A stretch of DNA of 64,000 nt from Sphagnum compactum (lineage: Eukaryota > Bryophyta > Sphagnopsida > Sphagnales). A model generated the notes under the pieces. That model did no database searches. It was not told the DNA's origin and saw only the letters and a list, made by a program, of their open reading frames with translations. Location: contig OZ234500.1 of assembly GCA_965153455.1 (NCBI GenBank), positions 7,812,001 through 7,876,000 on the forward strand, read 5' to 3'. Of the stretch, positions 25,896-37,996 are shown one piece after another. Position 1 is the first letter of the stretch, and each line of letters starts with the position of its first letter. The position numbers were made by a program, and so were the translations under genes.

Positions 25896-28800
25896 ATTAC
25901 AAAAGAAGAGGGAGAGTTACATTTACATGGAGCTGGAGTCTAGAAGCTGTAGTAGAACCAGCAAGCTTGTTGCTGGATCTGCTTCTGAATGAGGCAGCCA
26001 GGGAGGGAGAGATTGAATAGTTAAAGCATGTGCTACTTGCAACGGTTTTTAGTGGAATTGGACAAAATACGGACTGTGGAATGTACTGACTGTACTACTT
26101 TCACACAGTGAGGCACTCATTGTTTTGACCAGCTGGTACACTTGAGAAGTAGAGATGGAAAAGGGTTTTGGGTTGTCACATGTAAGGAAGGGATGATTCA
26201 AGAGCTTGCCATAGTAGTAATAATAGTATTAGTACACTGTAGTACTTAGATCTGAGTTTTTTTGGTGTTTTCTTGGGTTTTTTTTTTGGTGTTTTCCTTT
26301 TGGAGACTTGGGCAATTAAATTTGGCAAAAAAAAAAAAAGAGAAAAGAAAACCCAATAACAATAACAATAATACTCAATGGAAAGACAAAGTAAAAGGCT
26401 GCCATGCAACAGTAATGGAAGAGAACATTCCCAAAAGAAAATTCTAGACTTAACTTGAGTTAGGTCAGGCACATTTCTATGAAAGGCCAGTTACTTCCAA
26501 CTACTATTTTCAACTTTTTCTTTTTGAGTTATGGTCAAATAAAGGGGAGGGGTTTCCCATAGTTCATGACTAAGTTTTTCACACTTTAGCCATGAAACCA
26601 ACCAAGTGGAACCAGCTTTTTTAGTCATGAATCCAACTAAGAGCACCTTAGTTGTGAACCCTTTGTCACCTAGTGCTGAAAAGGCAAAGTGCAAAGGAAG
26701 CCTACCCATGATGATGAGGGTTTTTCTTTTCATTTCATGTGTGAAGAGCCTATTGTTGGTAAGCCTTGGGAAGAAAGGTTTTGGAAAGGAAAAAAAAAAG
26801 ACTTAGAGCCTCGTCATGAGTGGGCTTCATTCCATAGTATGACAAGAACCTTTTGACCATCATTTGTTTATTATTGGAGATCTCCAATGTTCATAAGATT
26901 GGCGGGCAGCCCACCCATCACAATAGTGGGCTATAGTGTCCAAAACCATAGGTCTAATGGACCATTCTTCTTCACATTTACCCACCACCCCCACCCCCTC
27001 CCCCCAACATTGAAAGTAGTGGGTGAATGGGGCTATCATGAAACTAACATCCTTAGCAAGGATTTGCCCACACCCATTTTGTGGTTGTTGTTCAGACCAC
27101 AACCTTATAATGGAGTCTACAACCCTTTTTTTTTTGGGTACCAGAAATTTTTTGTCAAAAAAGTGAGATTAAAAATAAATTTTTTGATAAGGAAGTGATT
27201 TTGGAGGGTTTTCAATCACCGGAAGTGAGGGGAAAGAAAAATCACCAGATTTTTATATTTAGTTTTCAGTGTGTAGCCATAAATATAGAATGTCGATTAA
27301 ATAATTTGCACTTCATACCTTGTTTGTACCCAGAGTTGGCTAAACCTTCCTAAGAATGATCACCATTTTGTTCTTGGGTCCATCTTCCAATGGGCGATGA
27401 TCACCATTTAGGGGTATACACTAAAAATTTCCTTTAAGAAACACTATTTTGGAGAGGCCACAACATGACTTTTATAGTGAGGAGATCCAATAGTTGCAAT
27501 CTTCATGTGGCCTGAAGGGAAATAAGAAAAATGGACATCATTCTTACAAAATTTGGACCCATCATAAAATCTGAATCACAGGCATTCCAAATGTTGAAAA
27601 ACTTAGTTTTGTGAGTGCGGGTCAGAGTAATAAGATGTAATAATTTAAGTTTTAAAAGACCTAAAGATTTAATTTATTGGTTATATATAATTCAAGATGA
27701 ATTTCAGTTTATGTTATAACTTGTTTGTGTTGGTCTGTTATAGAAACAACACCTTACAATCTTCATTGTGAAAATGCGAAATCAAGTTCACCCTTTTGGT
27801 TAAGCCTGGTGATTTTCGATTCTTTCTTTTGCAATGGGGTAGAGTGTAAAAAAAGTCTTGTTTGCCTTTGAGTTTTTTGATTTTTGATTTTTTTTTGAAA
27901 AGCCAAATCAAGGTTGCAAACTCCCTGACATGGTGATGCCAGAGCATGTCATCATGTACAATAATACAACACATTAAACTGGCCAAGAAAAGCTATGGAA
28001 GGTCCTTCAGCCTCGTGAATACGTACTTTGTGTGTAATGTGTGAGGGTGGAAAAGAATAAATATTACTGCCATTATATAGGTAACTTCAAAATCCTTTCT
28101 GAACAACTCAGAAGCTCCATGTTGGGTTTGGTGTCACATTTTGGTTCCTTGCTAAGTTAGCATGGAGGAATTATGGAGAGACTCAATCAAGTAGGTGATG
28201 TACTCACAGCATCTCTAGCACAGTGTGTCTGTTACATGGCAAAAATATTTTTATCACATTCAAGTTTAGTTATTTACTTGTTTTCCAACCCCACTCATGA
28301 AACTTGGACTGCAAATAGGTGCGGGAATACTAGTAACTAATACCAAACCACGTGGGACCAGTCAGTATGATGGGCCAACAAGAAATACTGAGCACCAGTC
28401 AGATCACATTTATTACACTCTTTTTGTGCGTGTGCACAATGTTTGCTGTGCCTTTGACCAGTCACAGCAGACGACTCTGGGATTATGCTGAGCCAGAACC
28501 ATTTTGCTGAGCCAAACCGACATGTTTTGACTTTTCTTTATCCAATTTTTCTGTGCATGACCATATATATACTCGGCAGGCATCGCTGGAGATGCTCTTG
28601 AGTGTTTTCTGAATTGAAGGATGCAGATAGAAAACCCAAGTGATGTAGGTAGGCTTTTTGTTTTTCCCCAATGAAAGAAAGCAGGTAAACACTAAGCACA
28701 GAGGAATTCCAGTTAGGAGGGAGGACAGTTTAAAATACTCGGAAGTCTTAGAAGAGGGGCGGTCTTGAAGTCTCCATGTCTCTTTAGCTCTCTCTTTCTC

Positions 28801-29569
28801 TCATGACCGAAAGAACTTCAGACTTTGAATTAATACTTTTACAGATGTTTTTGGGAATGCTCCAAAAAGTAAGTTTATTGGGTTTTCTTTTTTCCTTTTT
28901 ATTTCTCCAATGATATCAAACATTTTTGCAAACAATACTAAAGGGGGTTTAATTTGCCCGTCCATCCTCACAATGTTACTTCTACACCTAGCGAACATAC
29001 TTTTTGACCTATTGACCCAAATGAAAATCTTCTTGGAAAACTTTTGTCGTGTCCAAGAGTGGTGGCAATGGTCTAAGAATAAAAAAAGGGTAGATTGTGC
29101 ACACAACACAAAATGTTTGGATCTTTATTAAAATTTGGAAAAACTTTAGTTCGTGAAACAGTCCACCATGACTTTGTAAGAAAGTTTTGTTGCGGGAAAC
29201 AACCTGGAAAATGTTCCATTTGTGTGGCAAAAACTACAATAGTCTTGAAAGTAAAAAAAAAAAAAAGTTTCAAAAAAATTCAACTGCATAAAAGTCGGAG
29301 TCTTTCTTAGTACAAAAGTTTGAAATTCTTTTTAGGTTACCAAATTCATCTACATTTGTCGATCTTATCTATGCAAAATAGTGGCTATGTGTAGAAGCGC
29401 ATTTGAGCATTTTTGTTGACCATTTGCCAGCAACCCCCTAAAGACAAAATAAAGAGCCCCGTCATGTGAAAGAAACTTGGCACAAGCTTTTGTGTTTTTA
29501 TCTCAAAATTGGTGCCAAAAGTTCAACACTTTACTCACAACTCAGCCATCACAACAACACTTGTGCACA

Positions 29570-29571
<2 letters not shown>
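25896..29571. other. Intergenic DNA, no gene seen
   Basis: No gene can be supported. The stretch contains homopolymer runs (A-run near 26327, T-runs near 26278 and 27128) and a C-rich patch at 26980-27010. Several open frames at 28800-29300 overlap on both strands but show no domain or intron structure. Confidence 0.5.

Positions 29572-29605
<34 letters not shown>
29572..29605. repeat. TA dinucleotide microsatellite
   Basis: An uninterrupted (AT)n run of about 17 copies. Confidence 0.95.
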
Positions 29606-29610
<5 letters not shown>

Positions 29611-29909
29611 GAGCAACTTACAAAGGCATGAGACCCAAAACAAGGCTATGTGAGCCCGAGTTGGAGGGGTCCAGAGCTGCCCTGTAAGTCCTCGGTCAGA
29701 TTGAAGAACCTGCACCGATTAGAGACACCATGCAAGATGAATGATTTATGGACAGAAAACACTTTTTTCATTGCATTCCTGTCCAGCACTTAACCAGGGT
29801 GGTAAGCTAAGTACTAACCATCACCCGCATGCATCTACCCACATAGTAGTCACCAAGGTGCATTACCTATTTACTTACCCACATAGCAGGGTTTTTTTTT
29901 TTTTCTTTT

Positions 29910-30060
29910 TTTTTTCCTCAATTTTGTGATGTAGCTGAAGTGTTGATCATCCATAAGATGATTTAGCTAGATTTGGCTACATGCTAGATATGAAAGTATT
30001 ATTAAAAAATAATTCTTCTGTATTCTTGGCTACCCATTGGAACTTATCATAAAAATATGG
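29910..30060 (+). repeat. Dispersed repeat related to 46880-47030 and to the 455-bp unit
   Basis: After a T-rich tract comes caattttgtgatgtagctga, then gatgatttagctagatttgg, gctac, tatgaaa, and a cttctgtattcttggctac end. The same order of blocks is at 46880-47030. Its central block, tagccaaagtgg...gatttagccaaattt, also occurs in every unit of the 455-bp array. The shared core includes the perfect palindrome TAGCCAAATTTGGCTA at the second site. Its class is unknown; the T-rich start and lack of coding suggest a short non-autonomous element. Confidence 0.55.
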
Positions 30061-30609
30061 CGATTTGGATTTTTTTCCATTCAAAATCTGGCAAATTTGG
30101 ACCAATTTTTTCATGGAAAATCCTTTGTATAAATTGAAATCATATTTTTCAGGTCAAAATTTGGCAAAATTTTGGCCAAAACAAAAAAACTCTGTTACAT
30201 AATAACTACTTACATTCCCTACCTACTTACCAACGGTATTTACAGCCTTACATCGGCAACCTAGGGGGTAAGAGGTTTTAGAGGATCAATTACCTTGGTA
30301 ACTCAATTCTGTTTCATTCACAATAGAGTCATAAATCGGTAATTTCAAATGGGTGGTGCACTAGTGAGTGCTGCTGGGTCACATAATCCTAAGTGCCTGA
30401 AGGAAGAGAGTCCTTGCCCATGCCCAGTGAAAAGCTATGGAGAAATTTCTTTCCAATTTCTTTCATCTTGTAGGTGTGAACGGCGGAGATTGATTGGAGT
30501 AAGATCTTACACATAACAACCTCGTACACCTGGGCAGGGTGGGTTGAGCCCGATAACATATCCCTCAAACAACAAAGAGAAAATTTCTTCATGGATTATT
30601 TTATAGTAT
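30061..30609. other. Intergenic DNA, no gene seen
   Basis: A somewhat GC-richer patch at about 30240-30590. A minus-strand frame at 30389-30592 has no recognisable domain. Nothing further can be supported. Confidence 0.4.
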
Positions 30610-30830
30610 CCATAGTCATATGCACAAATCATAGTGTATATGATTCATATACAAGTATAAAGCATACTACACACGACTCAAATGATTCATATGCAAGTGC
30701 ATAAATCATACCATATATGATTCATATACAAGTATAAATCATACTACACTTGATTCAAATGATTCATATGCAAGTGCATAAATCATACCGTATAGAATTC
30801 ATATGATGAATTCATATATGCAAGTGATTT
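30610..30830. repeat. 78-bp tandem repeat, about 2.7 copies
   Basis: The landmark tgattcatatacaagtataa is at 30641 and 30719, and a diverged copy follows about 78 bp later. Between them tcatatgcaagtgcataaat recurs with the same spacing. It is AT-rich and non-coding. Confidence 0.75.
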
Positions 30831-31130
30831 TCAAAGGTAGTTGTCCTGGCCACTTTCACTACCAGAGGCCCCTTACCTGGCTTCCCTAACCCCACCATGG
30901 TTCTCTTTTGGAGAGAAACTAGGGAGGAAGCAGGGCAGCCAGGTGAATGCCTTGGGGAGAGTGGGCAGTATAGGCCAAATCCATTCATTTCAGCCACCCC
31001 CAATTGACCTTTTCCCAAGTGGCCAAAACTGAAATTGGCAAGTTGTAAAACTTATGGGTTATTGCCAAATAAGACATGATGACTAAAGAGTGAACACATT
31101 GTCCATTGCAATATGACTTATTCACGACTT

Positions 31131-31677
31131 ATCACTGAATTTCAAGCGCATGCCTGGTCATCTCCAAAAGTTTCCATTGACACCAAAATTGAATTTCAAG
31201 CGCGTGCCCGGTCATCTCCAAAAGTTTCCATTGACACTGAAATTGAATTTCAAGTGCGTGCCCGGTCATCTCCAAAAGTTTCCATTGACACCAAAATTGA
31301 ATTTCAAGCGCGTGCCGGTCATCTCCAAAAGTTTCCATTGACACTGAAATTGAATTTCAATCAAGTGCCCGGTCATCTCCAAAAGTTTCCATTGACACTG
31401 AAATTGAATTAAAAGTGCGTGCCCGGTCATCTCCAAAAGTTTCCATTGACACTGAAATTGAATTTCAATCAAGTGCCCGGTCATCTCCAAAAGTTTCCAT
31501 TGACACTGAAATTGAATTTCAAGTGCGTGCCCGGTCATCTCCGAAAGTTTCCATTGACACTGAAATTGAATTTCAATCAAGTGCCCGGTCATCTCCAAAA
31601 GTTTCCATTGACACTGAAATTGAATTTCAATCAAGTGCCCGGTCATCTCCAAAAGTTTCCATTGACACTGAAATTTT
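31131..31677. repeat. 54-bp minisatellite, ten copies
   Basis: The landmark ggtcatctcc starts at 31156, 31210, 31264, 31317, 31371, 31425, 31479, 31533, 31587 and 31641. The period is therefore 54 bp, except for one 53-bp unit (31264 to 31317). Units fall into types by the bases before gcc: cgcgtg or tgcgtg in units 2-4, 6 and 8, and tcaagtg in units 5, 7, 9 and 10. Types 5-9 alternate, pointing to duplication of a two-unit block. Because 54 is divisible by three and the unit lacks stops in several frames, long open frames appear on both strands. The one-base deletion breaks frame, so these are a by-product rather than a protein. Confidence 0.95.
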
Positions 31678-34272
31678 CAATCTAATGGTCTTAAGGCCAT
31701 CACCAACATATTTCCATTCACAAAATTTCCATATTATGTATGTCTTTTGGGTTGTAGGCTAGTAGTGCCTTTTGTGAATGAATTTTTTTAATAATACCCC
31801 TCATGGAAGGGGAGAATAATGTGACTCTTCTTGCCACATAATGTTGGCGATGCATATCACCCATGATGAACAAAACTTATGATACATCCAACATCCTCCA
31901 TCAATGAATGCAGTACTACTACCCACAACACACATACACACTCAAACAATATATTTATTTATGTGTTAAATAATATCTGACAACATCACATGAGAGTAAT
32001 GAAAGAACCAAGTTTATTACACACCTTTTTTTTTATTAAAAAAAAAGAAAGAAAAAGAAAAAATCACTTTAATTGAACTACTCCTCCAAAATGTCAAGAA
32101 TGTTTTTCTAATTTGATGTACCCTCACCTTCAGCTATCACCCATGTGGGTGGTGCCCAGCCTCTCCACTCGAGCAATCTGGAGTCCATTACATTCTACAC
32201 ATATAATAAACATAAACATAGATATACTTACACACATGCAAAACACACACAATAAATATATGTTTATACTGATGTAAAATGTATTTACTTCATATTTGAA
32301 ATAATATTATAATATTAATAAATGAATTGGATGGGGAGTTAGATAGTTTAGATAGAAGAATTAGAATTTATTGAAAGGGGTTTTTTTTTGCCCCCCTTGG
32401 CTCTTTGACCTCTCTCTTTTATCTCTTTTGTAATTTTCTTTCTTTCTTTCTTGGGATTTTTTATGAATATAAATGTCTCTGGAATTTGGTTGCGAGGGCT
32501 GTGGTGTTGCAAGGACTATTTAATCTCATTCATGGCTGTTGTTCTTTATTGTCTCTTAAATTATTATTTTTATTGATTGCAATAGTGATGAAGGTGAGAG
32601 ATTGAGAAGTAAGTGAGGGAGAAGGGGATTTTATTCTGTAAGACCATTTTAGATGCATGATGATCACCCGCATGCATTTTTTTCTCTTTTATTTCCTCAT
32701 CATAGTTACAAAGAAAAACGTGAAGGTTACTCATGCGCATGTGAGCATTATTCATGGCGTGTGAACTTCATATTGATCTCTATGATTTGATGGGTTGTTT
32801 CCTTTGAAATTCATTGTGCACTTTGAAATTTGTTTGTCTAATCATTTGATTTTAAAAGATGAGATTGGTATTTGATTATTCGATAATGGATTTTGCTTTA
32901 ATGCTTTGGTTTTAGCTGGTGTCTTCTCATATATGAAAAAACTCTTCAAAAGATAGATAGAGACGCTCAGAGAATGTGTATATATGCAAGTTTACAGCTT
33001 TTCATCGTGTGTATCAAAATCATTGAATAGATTAAATCAACCTTGTAAAATCAAAGGCTTATCAATGCTTCTACAAGCCTCTATCTCTAAAAGATACATG
33101 GGATTTTCAATCAATACAACACAACTCAAAGACATTTGTGAATGTGTGTGTGAGAAGTGTCACATGTAGACTTCTTCAAACAAAGACATAAATCTTCAAA
33201 CTTGCATGAAGTTATTTACTCAATTGCAAAGAGAAGGTTACCCATCTTAAAACAAAGTTGTGTCTTGATCAAGAAATAAAAAATATGAGTTGCAAAACCA
33301 TGGAACAAAAACTAAATAGATTTTTTTCATTCATGCTTTTAATTGGATTAATGTGAATACATAAGTCATGAAAAAGGTGTTCCACTTAGTGGGAATTGAA
33401 CAATTAATTGGGTAAAGTCCAATCGTAGTTAGATTAACTTTCAATTTTTCATGAGTCATGAAATAGCCCTATCCCTACTTGCTTCAAAAACATGCATCAT
33501 CACTATTTAGCCCTATCACATTGGAAATTAGTTTGTGTAAATCAAATCAAAGCTTGTGCATCATGTGCACTCATCCAAAAGACCCAAACATACAACACAA
33601 TGCATGTCAATGAGGTGCATCAAGTGTCTCCTACAACTACTTATTTATTATATTTTCAAATGTGATTCATTCATCAATCATAACATGCTAGGTTATGAAA
33701 GATTCAAAAACATGGGAGAATAGAACTATGACAAAGTAAATTGATCCAACACTTATGTCAAAAATACTCACTTGGACATTTTTTATGGAATCATTATTTC
33801 AAAATATGTAAGAATGTTTTTAGCCTTGGTCTTCAAGAGCTTCTCTTTATGCACTATGAACATTGTTGAATAACAAAAAATATAAATCTCAAGAACTCTT
33901 CATAAAATCAATGATCATAATGAAATGAACAAGCATATAGATGGTTGGTGAACTATGTACGAACTATATTGTGTGGTTCAAACAAAGAACCAAAGGCACA
34001 CTATGTTTTTCTCAAATCTTCTTCATCAACAACCAAGTCCAAGTGAAATAAGCAGGAAACTAACTTGTCACCAAAATGATTATTAGAAATTGGAGGCATA
34101 ATAAGTCTCCCTAGTTGTGACAAACCACCATCAATAGATCCCATGTAACACAATGAAGCTTTTAACAAAGACAAAGCCAACAATTGATAGATTAATCAAA
34201 GGTGCTAGAAAAAATGGAACTACTTTTCCAGTCATAGTGTTTGAAATTAGTTGGTCCCTTCTGGGACCTGGA
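31678..34272. other. Intergenic DNA, no gene seen
   Basis: About 2.6 kb of mostly AT-rich DNA with A/G-rich runs near 32040 and CTTT repeats near 32435. No gene, RNA or transposon protein is recognised. Confidence 0.5.
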
Positions 34273-34464
34273 GTGGAGGTAGGCCTATGGCTGTCTTTTA
34301 TTGACTACGTCCGTTTCTCTCAAGTAGAGTAATACTGCTCCAGCAGCACTAACCTAAACGTTGTCAGCTTGGGTCACTAGAGAGAGTCGACATAGACAGA
34401 GCGGATGATGATATTACACTCTGAAAATTTAGATTGCGTTTTGAGCCCTCAGGCCTACCTCCAC
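34273..34464. mobile_element. Miniature terminal-inverted-repeat element
   Basis: A 192-bp element with ends GTGGAGGTAGGCCT and AGGCCTACCTCCAC, which are perfect inverse complements for 14 bp. It has no coding capacity. Three ends of this family in the window are preceded by TTA in element orientation. That would fit the TWA target of PIF/Harbinger-type elements, but the other flank here (GGA) does not match, so the superfamily is a guess. Related ends lie at 14649 and 14718. Confidence 0.65.
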
Positions 34465-34469
34465 TAACA

Positions 34470-36125
34470 AGATTCCAATGAATTTTTTTTGAATTTGTTT
34501 TTTCATTTTGAGCAATTTAAAAAAATGAATATTTGATTTTAATAAGTAGCCACAAATACAAAATGAAGCTTAAATTTGGCTAAATCTTCATATGCATGAT
34601 TGCCACTTTGATTACATTAAAAAATTGACCAAAACACATGAATATGTACTATGTGGTAGTGTACAAGATCAAATGGAGACTTAGTTTAAAGTAAGTAAAG
34701 ACAAAAGTCTTGCAATAATCTAAAACTTAATGAATTAAAAAAAATAAAATTTAGATTCTAAGTATAATGTGTTGTGTCTAGTATGTGGAAGACGAAATGT
34801 TTAAAAGATTTTCAAGGTACAAGACTTGACGGCCTCCAACTCACATTGTTTAATGTGTGAAGCCAGATGTGGTTTAAAAGATTGATACATTTTCATTCTT
34901 ACTTCCATGAAAATTAGAAAAACAACCCAATGGAGAGGGAAAGTGCAGCATGAAAATATACATTTCCTTGTAAGGTTGCTATGTGCGATGTTTTTTATGC
35001 AACAGGCATTTAAAAAAATATCCTTAAATATGGTTAAATCTTTGTGTGCATGATGGCCACTTAGGCTACGTAAAAAAATTGACAAAAACCCATTAATATG
35101 TATGATGTGGCAATCTACAAGATCAAATGGTAATTTAGTCTAAAAGTAAGTAAAGACAAAAGTTGTGCATAATTGGAAGAATGAAATGAAAACAAGAATT
35201 TAAATTTAGATTCGAGGTATAGTATGTTGAGTACAATACTTGGAAGATGAGATGTTGAAAAGATTGTTAGAGAACCACACTTAATGGCTTCCAACTCACA
35301 TTGTCTAATGTGTAAAGCAATTTGTGGTCTAAAAGATGCATTCATTTTCATTCTATTTTGATGTAAATTAAAAAAAAACCCAATGGAGAAGAAAAATTAA
35401 TCATGAATAGATACATTTCCTTGTAATGTTGTTATGTGCAATGTCTTTTATGCACCATGCAGTTTTAAAGGTATTTTTAAATAAATGGTTAAATCTTCAT
35501 ATGCATGATGGCCACTTAATTGGCTACATAAAAAATTGATGAAAATTGACCAATGTGTATTATGTGGTAATGTACAAGATCAATGGCAACTTGGTCTAAA
35601 GTAAATAAAGACAAAAGTTGTGAAATAATCTAAAACCTAATCTAGGAAAATGATAAAAAATCTGGTTTTAGATATAATATGTTGAATCCAATACATGGAA
35701 GACAAGATGTTTAAAGTATTTTCAAGGTAAAAGATTCGACGACCTCCAAGTCACATTGTTAAATGTGTAAAGTAAGATGTGGTTTAAAAGATGCATTCAT
35801 TTTTATTCCTACTTTCGTGAAAATTAGAAAAACAACCCAATGGAGGAAGAAAGTTAAAATGAAAGATATGGTTCTTTGTAAGGTTGTTATGTGCGATGTT
35901 TTTAATGCAACATGCATTTTGAAAGGCATGCTTCAATTTGACTCAATCTTCTTGTGCATGATGGCCACTTTGGTTACATAAAATAATTGACCAAAGCACA
36001 TGAATATGTACTACGTGGTAGTGTATCAGATCAATGGTGACTTGGTCTAAAAGTAAGTAAAGACAAAAGTTGTGCAATAATCTAAAACCTAATCAATGAA
36101 AACAAGAAAACTTTAATTTTAGATA
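34470..36125 (-). repeat. Right arm of the 1.66-kb inverted duplication
   Basis: Reverse complement of 16866-18530, including about three and a half units of the 455-bp repeat and the unique tail. The match ends at the boundary of the terminal-inverted-repeat element on the left (34464). On the right it ends at agatata, just before a plant-telomere-like motif. The arms differ by scattered single bases and small indels. Confidence 0.8.
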
Positions 36126-36140
36126 TAAACCCTAAACCCT
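36126..36140. repeat. Short interstitial telomere-like repeat
   Basis: Two copies of the plant telomere unit in the CCCTAAA orientation (aaaccctaaaccct) sit directly at the end of the inverted duplication. It is short enough to be chance alone, but its position is notable. Confidence 0.6.
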
Positions 36141-37996
36141 GTGGTTTGTTCTTATGCAACTACACATTCTTTAGTTAACAAGCTTTGAACAAATATGAAC
36201 TCAAGGTTTTGCTTGAGTTTTAAACTCTCATCATAATTGCTAAGATCTTGGTTTCTTTTGCAAGAGATTCAACTTTCATCTATGTAAAAGAAAAAGAAAA
36301 GAAATCTTCACATGATACAACCTTCTCCCCTAACCATATGGAGACATAAAAAGTTTGAAATATGAATGTATCACACTGTATTGCTTAACAAGATTACTAA
36401 AAAAAACTCTTATTGCATGTTGTGTTCATGTTCAAAAGATGTAACAACAAAGAGAAGGAAATGATTGTGCATGAAAAATTTGTAAACTTCGAGACATATT
36501 TTTTTGCAAATTGATGAGAGGGAGAACAAAATGATTACTAAAACATGAATGTTAAGAAACAATCATATTCCAAGAAGAAGAAGAAGAAGAAAAGTTTGGC
36601 ACAAAAGCAATATCTACAAAACCATACATAAGCCAAAGAGAGATGGGGTGACTAAGACGAATCAAAAGAAAGAAACACATTTTGAGTTCACAATGAGATG
36701 CTCAGAAACATGCTTACACGAGCTATAATGAAACTTCAAAATTCAACTTAAAATCAAACCTAAACATGACCCAACCATGACTTTAGAACACGATTATGAA
36801 CCCAATTATTGGATTTACACACGCAAACCGAATTGAAACTCAATCTTGGCTCACAATTCACATAAACCCAATTGCCAACTCAAATTGAACTTAAGTATAT
36901 CTCATTGAAAAGAAGCGCAATATCCAAATTGGAGCTGTTTAAATCCATGGTACTAATCCTACTCTAATCTCAGTTATGTGCACTATGGCAAAGTCATCAA
37001 CGTTCTAACTACTGATTGGGGTTGATGAAAAAGCCAATGGTCCTTGTGGTTGGGCAGTGGATTTGTTGTGAGCGGGTAGGGATGTTGCAAGTCAATCAAC
37101 ATGGGTGGGGTTGGAGTGTCAATGAGTCTCCAGCAGCGCTTGGAGTAAACAATTGACATTGGAGCTTAATGCTTCCTCCTACCACATAAGCACATGGTTA
37201 TTGGCTATCAACTTTGGTGGCATGGTGAAGAGATACCACATGGTCTAGTTGCAGAGGATGTTGAAAATCTCACAGGTAGCAGCAACCATTTCAGAAATAG
37301 CAGATTTTAGCACTGCTTCTCTTGGGTTTGGCACATTGCCATTACAGTGTTACATGGACTAAATGATGTGGACTGCTGGAGATGCTAACCTCATTGAAAT
37401 GGCAATTCAAGATTTTGACTTCACCATAACAGGCTGCTGCAACAAGGACCAGAGGTTCTGGATGAGAAATAAATGTGTGGTGAACTTTGGAGCTAAGATT
37501 TCTAGACTCTACTGACATTATCAAGCAAAGGAATGAAAAGTGCAAGGTTGGTGCTGGTAGAGAGCTATTGAAAACACAAGTTCATGATTGCATTTGTCAA
37601 GTTCCAACATTTCAGCAGTGATTTAGTTGGAATGCTCCAGAAAACAATCCCATGTATACCAGTAGAAAGGAAGCACTTGCTCCCAACCAAACCATGGACT
37701 AGAATCCAGTAAGGGTAGAAGAGGAAAGGAGATGCCCAAAGAATGTCAGAAGCCCTCCCAACTCAATTGTGGGAAGACTGAATGCACACTGCGCATTCAA
37801 AAACCATTTTGCTGCAATTTTACAAAGGCAGTGTCTTTCATCTTTCTTCTCTCTGACACTGTAACATTCTCGCACTCGCTGATCCAATTGTAGGCAAGAT
37901 CTAAACGATACATCCAATTCCTGATCCACAATTGTGGAACAAAAACCTCCAGTGGCAGAATAACTGCAAAACCTCTTAAAATAGAAGAGGAATTCT
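36141..37996. other. Intergenic DNA and 3' flank of the hydrolase gene
   Basis: An AAG-trinucleotide run is near 36575. From about 36950 base composition rises toward that of transcribed DNA, consistent with the 3' untranslated region of the minus-strand hydrolase gene starting at 37996. No separate gene can be supported. Confidence 0.4.

Noticed and set aside
31131-31677. CRISPR-like array
   Set aside because: Units are contiguous with no unique spacers, and the DNA is a plant nuclear genome.
31113-31762. Repeat proteins of about 100-128 residues on both strands
   Set aside because: They arise from a 54-bp unit with no stops; one unit has a 1-bp deletion, and no promoter or conserved start is seen.
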